From NCBI RefSeq assembly GCF_020907275.1, contig NZ_JAJJWI010000002.1, positions 293,783 to 357,782 on the forward strand: a DNA stretch of 64,000 nt. Direction: 5' to 3'. The stretch's first letter is position 1. Every line of letters begins with the position of its first letter. The position numbers were made by a program, and so were the translations under genes. This document shows, one piece after another, positions 8,734 to 16,477 of this stretch. The notes under the pieces are model-generated. The model was not told the origin of the DNA. It made no database searches and worked only from the letters and a program-made list of their open reading frames with translations. This DNA comes from Pontibacter silvestris (lineage in GTDB: Bacteria; Bacteroidota; Bacteroidia; Cytophagales; Hymenobacteraceae).

Positions 8734-10206
8734 TTAGAATGATAAGTCTTTTCCTTCGTAGAAGTCAAGAATTTTAAGTTTAAAAATATACTCATACTTT
8801 GCCTGAAGCAGACTAGACTGTGCTGAACGGAAAGTGTTGGCAATAATATTAAAATCAACCGAATTTATAACACCTGCATTAAGTCGAAGCTGTGCGTTCT
8901 GATAGCTCTTTTCTGAGGCAGCAAGTTGTTGTTTGGATGCAACATATCTTAGTTGAGCGGCTCGGGTATCTACGGCCGCCTGCTCTATTGTCTGGCGCAG
9001 ATTATTGCGTGCAATATCGGCATTCAGTTTGGCATTCTGCTGTGAAATTTTAGCTCGTTCAACATTTATCCTTGTCTGAAGTCCATTAAAAATAGGTACC
9101 TGTAACGATAAACTGAATTGGTTCCCTATGTTATCCTTAAACTGATCTTTTAAAGAGTAATCGATCTGTTCGGCGCTGCCTTGAGGCACGTAGAGCGAAA
9201 AAGGTTGTGTACGGGCTTCATCCAGAAAACCTACTAATTGTTGTGTATATATGGTTTCTCCATCCTCTAACTCTCTTAAAAGATATGACCTGCTGGAGTA
9301 GAAAGTGTTTATACCGGCATTAAGTGATAACCTTGGCAGATACGCCCCTCGAGCAATATCCAAGCCCTTGTTTGCACTTAAAACCCTTACATCGGCTGCC
9401 TTAATGGCAGGAAGTGTTTGAATAGCTACATCATATACCTGATTAGGGTCTGATATAGCAGGCTCCAGATCAGGCTCCGGGAGTTCTGGGATCTCAACTT
9501 CTATGTTATCCGGATTGTCCAGGTTTAATAACTGTATCAGGTTAAGTTTTGCAATATCAAGCTGGTTCTTTGCAGTGATAATATTCAACTCATCTGTCGC
9601 CAGCTGAGACTGAAGGTCTAACACATCATTTTCAGCCACACTTCCAGCTCTGAAGAGTATCTGGGTGCGCTCTAACTGCTGTTGTGTCGTATTTCGCTGC
9701 AGCTGATTTGTTTTCATTAGCTCATCAGCGAATAATATGTTCAAGTAAGCAGTTACAATTTGTATGGTTATATCATTTTGAACAGAAAGAATATCCTGCT
9801 CACTGGCCTGTAGCTCAAGGGAATTCTGCTTAATTGTATTGACCTGCTGAAACCCTGCAAACAAGGGAAGCGAACCGCTGACAGAGACACTACTGGATCG
9901 TGTTTGCTGGGTTCTGATATCATAGGTTGCCGGGTCAATGTTTGTACCATTGTTAATTGAATAAGAACCGCTCCCGTTTATACTTGGCAGGCGGCCAAAC
10001 TTTGAAAGTTTCAAGTCAGTACTGGCAAGGTCGCGGTTTATTTTGCTTTGCCTGACCTGCAGGTTATTAGCCTTGGCATAATTCAAAGCCTCCTCAAGCG
10101 ACCATATTTGGTCGTTTCCGGTGCCGTCTTGTTGTGCAAAGGCACCCGATAGTCCAGTCAAAGAGAGGCCTATCGCCAAGAGTACTTTCTTTGATAGTTT
10201 TTTCAT
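8734..10206 (-). CDS. TolC family outer membrane efflux protein
   Basis: A 490-residue outer membrane channel of the TolC type. A signal peptide (residues 1-24, ending SGAFAQ) is followed by WSLEEALNYAKANNLQVRQ, the usual TolC opening, and two internally repeated coiled-coil regions, ending with YEYIFKLKILDFYEGK. It forms the outer-membrane exit duct for the adaptor encoded next. It starts 13 bases after the end of the sdaAB-like gene, so these genes are probably one transcript. Confidence 0.9.
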   Translation of the reverse strand: MKKLSKKVLLAIGLSLTGLSGAFAQQDGTGNDQIWSLEEALNYAKANNLQVRQSKINRDLASTDLKLSKFGRLPSINGSGSYSINNGTNIDPATYDIRTQQTRSSSVSVSGSLPLFAGFQQVNTIKQNSLELQASEQDILSVQNDITIQIVTAYLNILFADELMKTNQLQRNTTQQQLERTQILFRAGSVAENDVLDLQSQLATDELNIITAKNQLDIAKLNLIQLLNLDNPDNIEVEIPELPEPDLEPAISDPNQVYDVAIQTLPAIKAADVRVLSANKGLDIARGAYLPRLSLNAGINTFYSSRSYLLRELEDGETIYTQQLVGFLDEARTQPFSLYVPQGSAEQIDYSLKDQFKDNIGNQFSLSLQVPIFNGLQTRINVERAKISQQNAKLNADIARNNLRQTIEQAAVDTRAAQLRYVASKQQLAASEKSYQNAQLRLNAGVINSVDFNIIANTFRSAQSSLLQAKYEYIFKLKILDFYEGKDLSF

Positions 10207-10219
10207 AGTAGCGTGTTAG

Positions 10220-10897
10220 TTAGAGGTCGATATTAGGTATGTAAATAACATGTTTCACCCAGCTTAATTGTTTAAGATATTCCAGTGTAACAGGTTTTAT
10301 GCCTGAGTCCATTTCAATAAACTGACGTGCCAACTCGTTTTTTCCTTTGCGGGAAACACTCATGGTCGCTATGTTACATTCATCATGCGCAATAACAGAA
10401 GCAATAAAGGCAATGCTTCCTTTCTGGTCATCTGCATCAATAATAAGCGTGTGCTGGTTAGCTGAAAAGTTAGAGGAAAAGCCATCCACCTCCACTATTT
10501 TGATTACGCCACCTCCCCGGCTCTGGCCAATTACCTCAACTTCACGTCCCTGGGCTTTCAGGTTCAGCTTAATGGTGTTAGGGTGCATAGTCGAAGCGTT
10601 TCCTACTGATCGGAAGATATATTTTAATCCCCGCTCCTTCGCATATTCAAAAGCTTCTTTTATGCGCTTATCATCGGTCTTGAAATCAAGTAACCCGGCT
10701 ATTATAGCTCTGTCACTTCCGTGCCCCTCATAGGTGCGGGCAAACGAATTATAGAAAGTCACAACAGCTTCTTCCGGAGCTGTTCCCAGCACCCGAATGG
10801 CAGCACGTGCAATACGAACTACACCAGCCGTGTGTGAACTGGACGGTCCAATCATAACAGGTCCTATCATGTCGAAGACGCTACTTTTCTCTGCCAT
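10220..10897 (-). CDS. sdaAB: L-serine ammonia-lyase, iron-sulfur type, beta subunit
   Basis: The beta (small) subunit of the [4Fe-4S] L-serine dehydratase, which converts L-serine to pyruvate and ammonia; 225 residues. GPSSSHTAG at residues 17-25 is the family signature, and the C-terminal 75 residues form an ACT regulatory domain (TLIIDADDQKGSIAFIASVI). The alpha subunit carrying the cluster-binding cysteines is not adjacent and must be elsewhere. It is the first gene of the minus-strand run sdaAB-tolC-adaptor-gpsA. TAAATTTG 35 bases upstream fits a -7 box. Confidence 0.92.
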   Translation of the reverse strand: MAEKSSVFDMIGPVMIGPSSSHTAGVVRIARAAIRVLGTAPEEAVVTFYNSFARTYEGHGSDRAIIAGLLDFKTDDKRIKEAFEYAKERGLKYIFRSVGNASTMHPNTIKLNLKAQGREVEVIGQSRGGGVIKIVEVDGFSSNFSANQHTLIIDADDQKGSIAFIASVIAHDECNIATMSVSRKGKNELARQFIEMDSGIKPVTLEYLKQLSWVKHVIYIPNIDL

Positions 10898-11212
10898 AGA
10901 GAATTATATCTATAGGTTATATCGTAAAAATCAAATTTAACAATTAAGTAGCAGTTTAGCCGAAAATGCTTGTTAAAACAATTTTTATTATACAAACTCC
11001 TGTTTTTAATCTACCAATCGATTGCTATAGACCATTAAATGCTTACCCGGAGCAACAATAGGAGCTTTAACCTTTATGCAGTAGATGATGGAGTTCACCT
11101 TACTGTTTTAGTGAATGCTTGAAGATAATATTTGAAAAATAGAATGACACCTACTGTTATAATTTCCTTATTTTGCGCCGTCTTTACATTTATCTCTTAA
11201 CAATTGTATGCA
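10898..11212. other. Divergent intergenic region
   Basis: This 315-base A/T-rich spacer separates the sdaAB-like gene (-) from the tryptophan dioxygenase gene (+) and must hold both promoters. Beyond the minus-strand -7 box I see no hairpin, ORF or RNA gene of substance. Confidence 0.6.
10932..10939 (-). promoter_or_regulatory. Putative -7 box for sdaAB-tolC-adaptor-gpsA
   Basis: The minus strand reads TAAATTTG, an exact TAnnTTTG match 35 bases before the sdaAB ATG. No clean TTG lies at the -33 position, so this is a half-supported promoter. Confidence 0.4.
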
Positions 11213-12181
11213 ATGGAGCAAGCTTTCAAACCTGAAGTGCTAGAGCAACTAAAGCGTCTGGAAGAAAAGTATGTGCCTTTAGGCCAGGATTTAGCAGCTT
11301 ATCTGGAAGGACTTTATTATACTGAATTTGTTAATTACTGGGATTATATTCACCTCGATACATTATTGAGCCTTCAGAACCCGCGCACAAACATACCCGA
11401 CGAGAAAATCTTTATTATGTACCACCAGATAACAGAGCTGTACTTTAAGCTTTGCCTGGAAGAGTACAGGCAAATAGCTGATGATAAAGATATGACACTA
11501 AAGACATTCATGATGCGCCTGAAACGTATTAATCGATATTTCGACAATCTGATCAGCTCTTTTGACGTGATGGTGGATGGCATGGACCCAAAGCAGTTTC
11601 TACAGTTCCGAATGGCTTTAATGCCTGCCAGTGGGTTTCAGTCGGTGCAGTATCGTCTTATTGAGATTGCTTCTACTGACTTGCGTAATCTGGTAGACAA
11701 GGCTAAGCGGCAAGCTCTTGGGCTACAAAGTACGCATGAAGAAATGATTGGCTGTATTTACTGGAAAGAAGGTGCTACAGAAGTGGCTTCCGGTGCTAAA
11801 ACCCTTACGCTTCTTCGTTTTGAAGAGAAGTATACGGACCAATTGATAAAGTTTGCAAAGGAGTACGAGCATAAAAATGTCTGGTCAGTTTATAAGCGGC
11901 TCCCAAAAGAAGACCAGGAAAACCCAAAGCTGAAACAGATGTTGCGTGACCTGGACAGCAATGTTAATGTAAACTGGCCACTCATGCATTACAAATCAGC
12001 TGTGCGTTACCTTCAGCGCGACCCCGAAGTTTTAGCGGCTACAGGTGGGACTAACTGGCAGAAATATCTCCCCCCGCGTTTCCAGAAACGTGTTTTTTAT
12101 CCTGAACTTTGGATGATTAAAGAGCTTGAAGAATGGGGAAAAGGATGGGTTGAACGTGTACTGAACGAGGATAAAGTGTAA
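11213..12181 (+). CDS. Tryptophan 2,3-dioxygenase family protein
   Basis: A 322-residue haem dioxygenase of the TDO family, which opens the indole ring of L-tryptophan to N-formylkynurenine. FIMYHQITELYFKLCLEE near residue 60 carries the active-site histidine, RMALMPASGFQSVQYR matches the substrate-binding SGFQS segment, and MHYKSAVRYL followed by ATGGTNWQKYLPP matches the haem-ligand histidine and the GTGG loop. The frame extends to a TTG at 11204, but the ATG at 11213 (MEQAFKPEV) fits better. No other kynurenine pathway gene lies nearby, so it acts alone or with distant genes. Sequence in the GTGGSSG loop is divergent, so substrate specificity may differ. Confidence 0.85.
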   Translation: MEQAFKPEVLEQLKRLEEKYVPLGQDLAAYLEGLYYTEFVNYWDYIHLDTLLSLQNPRTNIPDEKIFIMYHQITELYFKLCLEEYRQIADDKDMTLKTFMMRLKRINRYFDNLISSFDVMVDGMDPKQFLQFRMALMPASGFQSVQYRLIEIASTDLRNLVDKAKRQALGLQSTHEEMIGCIYWKEGATEVASGAKTLTLLRFEEKYTDQLIKFAKEYEHKNVWSVYKRLPKEDQENPKLKQMLRDLDSNVNVNWPLMHYKSAVRYLQRDPEVLAATGGTNWQKYLPPRFQKRVFYPELWMIKELEEWGKGWVERVLNEDKV

Positions 12182-12338
12182 ACAATTATGCTTGAATCAA
12201 TGTTCAGGATTGGAATTAGTATAGCTTCTAATCTGTTTAAAAGACAACTATACAGTATTTCGCTTTTGCTCTAAAACCAGTACTGTATCTAAATATTTTA
12301 AACTAAAAGTTTAAGGTTAACTACCTTACCTGTTGTAA

Positions 12339-13922
12339 ATGAAAAAAAAAGAACTGGAGCTGGTCTTGGCTCCTGAAGTGGCTTATGATGCTCAGCAATT
12401 AGAGCGTGAGATTCTGAAACACGCTCAGGTTAATCCAGAGGACGTAAAGTTTATTCATAGAGTAAAACGTTCTATTGATGCCCGTGGTCGGCAAGTACAG
12501 CTTCGTGTGCGGGCTGATGTGTATCTTGAAAACCCTCCTACAGATATACTTTCTCCTAAGTTTGATTATGCGGATGTTTCCAATGCCAAGAAAATAATAA
12601 TTGTTGGTGCAGGTCCTGCCGGCTTATTTGCCGCTATGCGTTGTATTGAATTGGGGCTAAAACCTGTGGTACTGGAACGGGGCAAAGATGTGAGAAGCCG
12701 CCGCCGCGATTTGGCTGCCATCAACAAAGAACATACAGTTAATCCTGACTCCAATTATTGCTTTGGTGAAGGTGGGGCAGGAACATACTCAGACGGTAAA
12801 TTATATACCCGATCAAAGAAACGCGGAGATTTGCAGCGAATTCTGCAACTGCTGGTACAGCATGGAGCAACACCAGACATTCTTTTCGATGCGCATCCGC
12901 ACATTGGTACGAATAAGCTCCCTAAAATAATTGAGACCATACGGGAAACCATACGTAGTGCCGGAGGTGAAGTGTTTTTTGATAAGCGCGTCACTGATTT
13001 TGTTCTAGATAAAGGTGAAATGCGGGGTGTCGTGACAGGAGATAGCCAGGAATACACCGGTGAAGCTGTTATTTTAGCTACAGGTCATAGTGCCCGAGAT
13101 ATATTTGAGTTGCTGCATCAGAAGGGAATTACCATAGAAGCGAAGCCTTTTGCTATGGGCGTGCGTGTAGAGCACCAGCAACAGCTGATAGATTCTATCC
13201 AGTACCATTGTGATGATCGTGGTCCTTACCTGCCTGCCTCTTCGTATGCACTGGTACAGCAGACAGTTTACAATAACAGGCAAAGAGGCATTTTCTCTTT
13301 CTGTATGTGCCCTGGTGGTTTTATAGTGCCTTCTGCTACAGCTCCTGGAGAGGTGGTGGTAAACGGTATGTCTCCCAGCCGCCGTGATTCCCGCTTTGCT
13401 AACTCTGGTATTGTAGTAGCAATTGAGCTGGAAGATATGGAACTGGAAAAATATGGTTCTTTAGCTGGTTTACGCATGCAGCAGACGCTTGAACAAAAAG
13501 CATGTGCCATGGCTGGTGGTACGCAAGCTGCTCCGGCACAGTTGTTACAGGACTTTACCCGTCGTAAAACAGGTGGTGAATTGCTGGATACTTCTTATCA
13601 GCCGGGTTTAGCGTCTGTAGATATGAACGAGCTTTTCTCCCCGGATATGGCGTACCGTCTGCGCGAAGGCTTTAAAGGATTTGGTCATAAAATGCGGGGT
13701 TACCTGTCAAACGAGGCACAGATTGTTGGTGTTGAAAGTCGCACATCCTCACCTGTCCGTATTCCGCGTGACAAAGAAACATTGGAACATGTGCAGATAA
13801 AGCGACTCTTCCCCTGTGGTGAAGGTGCAGGTTATGCCGGAGGTATTGTTTCTGCTGCGATGGATGGAGAACGTTGTGCCGAGATGGCTGCTTTAAAGGC
13901 TGGTGTGTCTTTTATGCGCTAG
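12339..13922 (+). CDS. FAD-dependent oxidoreductase (COG2509 type)
   Basis: A 527-residue flavoprotein of the uncharacterised FAD-dependent dehydrogenase group COG2509. An N-terminal 80-residue domain (LAPEVAYDAQQLEREILKHA) precedes the dinucleotide-binding motif IIIVGAGPAGLFAAMR near residue 89, then CFGEGGAGTYSDGKL, ATGHSARD and the C-terminal PCGEGAGYAGGI that closes the FAD site. The reaction is unknown; family members are often annotated only as NAD(P)/FAD-dependent oxidoreductases. It follows the tryptophan dioxygenase after 157 bases; an 8-base inverted repeat (12250-12257/12281-12288) lies in that gap without a T-run. Confidence 0.85.
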   Translation: MKKKELELVLAPEVAYDAQQLEREILKHAQVNPEDVKFIHRVKRSIDARGRQVQLRVRADVYLENPPTDILSPKFDYADVSNAKKIIIVGAGPAGLFAAMRCIELGLKPVVLERGKDVRSRRRDLAAINKEHTVNPDSNYCFGEGGAGTYSDGKLYTRSKKRGDLQRILQLLVQHGATPDILFDAHPHIGTNKLPKIIETIRETIRSAGGEVFFDKRVTDFVLDKGEMRGVVTGDSQEYTGEAVILATGHSARDIFELLHQKGITIEAKPFAMGVRVEHQQQLIDSIQYHCDDRGPYLPASSYALVQQTVYNNRQRGIFSFCMCPGGFIVPSATAPGEVVVNGMSPSRRDSRFANSGIVVAIELEDMELEKYGSLAGLRMQQTLEQKACAMAGGTQAAPAQLLQDFTRRKTGGELLDTSYQPGLASVDMNELFSPDMAYRLREGFKGFGHKMRGYLSNEAQIVGVESRTSSPVRIPRDKETLEHVQIKRLFPCGEGAGYAGGIVSAAMDGERCAEMAALKAGVSFMR

Positions 13923-14035
13923 GGAATTGTCTGTTCTGCAGCTCATTTTTCTGCACAATTCAGCAATTCTAACTTTTTATCCTTTCTAGATGTAAAAAAG
14001 TATATACCTGATGTTGAATTTGATTATATAATAAT

Positions 14036-14398
14036 ATGAAAAAGACAGTTGTATTAGGTGCCACGGATAACCCTGCCCGCTACGCTTACAAAGCTGCACA
14101 TCGTTTAAAGCAGCATGGGCATGAGGTGGTACCTGTCGGAATTAGAAAAGGTGAACTTGTTGGTACTCCTATCATCACAGATAAGGAACAGGAAATTACA
14201 GATGTCGATACGGTTACGCTGTATGTTGGGCCGCAGAATCAGCCTTTCTGGTACGATTATATAATAGGCCTGCATCCTAAGCGAATTATTTTTAACCCCG
14301 GAACCGAAAACCGTGAGTTGGAAAAACTGGCAGAGGATGCTAACATTGAAACGCTGCACCATTGCACACTGGTAATGCTGGCAACCGACAGTTATTAA
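14036..14398 (+). CDS. CoA-binding protein (YccU-like)
   Basis: A 120-residue single-domain Rossmann protein of the CoA_binding_2 family. TVVLGATDNPARYAYKAAH is the nucleotide-binding start, VVPVGIRKGELVGTPI and IIFNPGTEN are family-conserved, and the C-terminus has the HHCTLVML segment. Homologues bind coenzyme A; the physiological role is not established. The gene is monocistronic, with a strong terminator about 90 bases downstream. Confidence 0.88.
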   Translation: MKKTVVLGATDNPARYAYKAAHRLKQHGHEVVPVGIRKGELVGTPIITDKEQEITDVDTVTLYVGPQNQPFWYDYIIGLHPKRIIFNPGTENRELEKLAEDANIETLHHCTLVMLATDSY

Positions 14399-14490
14399 AT
14401 TTTCTGAAGGTTGTTAAACTTGAAGAAGTTAAAGATCGTATAATAAACTATAAATGGACAGATGGCATTGTTGTCTATGTTCATAAAGAA

Positions 14491-14519
14491 AAAGGGACCT
14501 TATTTAGGGTCCCTTTTTT
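14491..14519. terminator. Intrinsic terminator, probably bidirectional
   Basis: AAAGGGACC (14491-14499) pairs with GGTCCCTTT (14508-14516), with an 8-base loop and a T-run on the plus strand. It serves the CoA-binding gene and, on the minus strand, probably the short-chain dehydrogenase ending at 14550. Confidence 0.85.
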
Positions 14520-14549
14520 AATTTATTGGGTCTATTTGAAAACCTTAAC

Positions 14550-15374
14550 TTACTTCATCACCCGTTCATTCTTTGTCACTTCTTTCATCAGGTAACGCGA
14601 AGTAGCGGCAACAGCAGCATCAGGCATTATGTTCGTACTCAATGCTTCCAATTTGGAAATAGCTCCGACTATTACTTTAAGTTCTCCTTTCATCATTCCT
14701 TTATATCCTGCTTTGGCAACCTCCTCGGGCTCATAAAGCATACCATTGGCAGCAAGAGTTTTTTCAGCACCTGCACGTTTAAAGAACAGCGTATTACCAG
14801 CGTTAGGACAAAGGGCAGTAACTGTAACATTTGTGTGCTTCAACTCTTCGGCAAGAGCCTCTGAGAAGGATAGTACAAAGGCTTTACTAGCGCCATAGGT
14901 AGCCATAAGCGGAGAGGGCATAATAGAGAAGAGAGAACCCAGGTTCAGTATTTTTCCTTCATTGCGTCTTCTCATGTCATATACAAACAGCTTGGTTAGC
15001 TGTACCAAAGATATAATGTTTAACTGCATCAGGTCCAGGTCACTTTGCATTGATTTTTCATGAAAGAAACCATAAGAACCTGCACCAGCATTATTTACCA
15101 ATACATCAACTGTAATACCTGCTTTTTTTACTTCATCATAAATCTCCTGAGGAGACTCTGGCTTTGATAAATCAGAAGTGACGATGCATACTTTTTCAAG
15201 TTTATACTTATCCTGTAGCCCATATCCTAAAGCCTTCAGTCTTTCTTCTGTGCGGGCAACTAAAACCAGATTATACCCATCCTTAGCAAACAATTTGGCA
15301 AACTCCATTCCGAAACCATTAGAGGCTCCTGTTATCAATACGGTTTTCCCTGCTCCTTTTTTATTTTTTTTCAT
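14550..15374 (-). CDS. Short-chain dehydrogenase/reductase, copy 2
   Basis: A 274-residue classical SDR with TGASNGFG (cofactor loop, near residue 15), NNAGAGSYG, catalytic serine in NLGSLFSIM and the YGASKAF Tyr/Lys pair. The ARTEER segment after the second strand favours NADP(H). The substrate is unknown; similar proteins are often annotated DltE-like or sugar/fatty acid reductases. The C-terminal 60 residues (EVAKAGYKGMMKGELKVIVG) are shared with the neighbouring paralogue 62 bases upstream, so the two arose by tandem duplication. Confidence 0.88.
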   Translation of the reverse strand: MKKNKKGAGKTVLITGASNGFGMEFAKLFAKDGYNLVLVARTEERLKALGYGLQDKYKLEKVCIVTSDLSKPESPQEIYDEVKKAGITVDVLVNNAGAGSYGFFHEKSMQSDLDLMQLNIISLVQLTKLFVYDMRRRNEGKILNLGSLFSIMPSPLMATYGASKAFVLSFSEALAEELKHTNVTVTALCPNAGNTLFFKRAGAEKTLAANGMLYEPEEVAKAGYKGMMKGELKVIVGAISKLEALSTNIMPDAAVAATSRYLMKEVTKNERVMK

Positions 15375-15436
15375 TATTTTGATAGTCTAAATAATTGATG
15401 ATGCAACTTTTATGTTTCTTATATTAAATAAAAGCT

Positions 15437-16240
15437 TTATTCCATTTCTTTATCCATTTTTTGCATTGTTGTAGCCATGGCCGCGTCTGAGGAAACTCTT
15501 GTTAAGTCTACCTGTGCTTTATTCATAGCACCTGAGATAACTTTCAGTTCACCTTTCATCATAGCTTTATAGCCGTCTCTCGCCACTTCTTCAGGCTCTG
15601 ATAATGGCCCATTAGCCACTCTTGTAGTTGCGCCATGTGCTTTATGAAAGAAATCGGTGTTGCTGGCACCAGGGCATAAGGTTGTCACCGTTATGTTAGT
15701 ATCTTTTAATTCATTAGCCAAAGCTTCAGAAAAAGAAAGAATGTAGGCTTTGGTCGCTCCATAAATAGCTTGTAGCGGTGTAGGCGAGAATGAGGCAACA
15801 GAACCCAGGTTAAGAATCTTACCTTCGTTTCGTTGCTTCATGTCTTTCAGAAACAGCTTTGTAAGTTGCATAAGCGAGGTAGCATTCAACTGAATGATAT
15901 CCAGTTCCCGCTGCAAGGGTGTTTTATAAAAATAGCCGAAATGTCCTGATCCTGCATTATTAACCAGCACATCAACGGTAAGACCAGTTTTCTTTACCTC
16001 ATTGTAAATCTTCTGAGGAGACTCAATTCTGGAAAGGTCAGAAGTAACCACACAAACTTTTTCCAGTTTGTAGGCATCCTGTAGACTATAAGCTAGTGCT
16101 TTCATCCTGTTCGTACTGCGGGCAACTAGAATCAGGTTGTATCCGTCTTTAGCAAAAAGCTTGGCAAACTCCATTCCGAAGCCATTAGAGGCTCCTGTTA
16201 TTAGAACGGTTTTCCCTTCTCCTTTTCTGTGCTTTTTCAT
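15437..16240 (-). CDS. Short-chain dehydrogenase/reductase, copy 1
   Basis: A 267-residue SDR with TGASNGFG, NNAGSGHFG, a serine in NLGSVASFS and the YGATKAY catalytic pair. It is strongly similar throughout to the next gene, differing mainly in the substrate loop after the active site and in the last 30 residues. The frame extends to a TTG at 16252, but alignment with the paralogue (which starts MKKNKKG) supports the ATG at 16240 (MKKHRKG). The two genes probably form a bicistronic unit. Confidence 0.88.
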   Translation of the reverse strand: MKKHRKGEGKTVLITGASNGFGMEFAKLFAKDGYNLILVARSTNRMKALAYSLQDAYKLEKVCVVTSDLSRIESPQKIYNEVKKTGLTVDVLVNNAGSGHFGYFYKTPLQRELDIIQLNATSLMQLTKLFLKDMKQRNEGKILNLGSVASFSPTPLQAIYGATKAYILSFSEALANELKDTNITVTTLCPGASNTDFFHKAHGATTRVANGPLSEPEEVARDGYKAMMKGELKVISGAMNKAQVDLTRVSSDAAMATTMQKMDKEME

Positions 16241-16424
16241 AGCTTTTATCAAATATATAGTTGGCTTTATGGTTATTATATTTTTTAATACAATTCTTAT
16301 TGTTTACAGTTGTAGCTACACTAATGTTGCATAGCTTGTTTTATAGCATGTTCGGTTACAGAAACAATGATGTGAATAATAACTGTAAGATAAAGAAGTT
16401 CTTAGTGTCCATTAATAAATAATA

Positions 16425-16459
16425 AAGGCCGAACAATGCTTCTTGTTCAGCCTTTTTAT
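16425..16459. terminator. Terminator hairpin downstream of ybbP
   Basis: AAGGCCGAACAA (16425-16436) pairs with TTGTTCAGCCTT (16443-16454) with one mismatch and a 6-base loop. It follows the minus-strand ABC permease gene; T-rich sequence lies on both sides. Confidence 0.75.
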
Positions 16460-16477
16460 GACAGCTTAAGTTATACT

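Noticed and set aside
11204..11212. TTG start for tryptophan dioxygenase
   Set aside because: ATG at 11213 is three codons downstream and fits the family start.
12250..12288. 8-bp inverted repeat after tryptophan dioxygenase as a terminator
   Set aside because: Loop of 23 bases and no T-run; not convincing.
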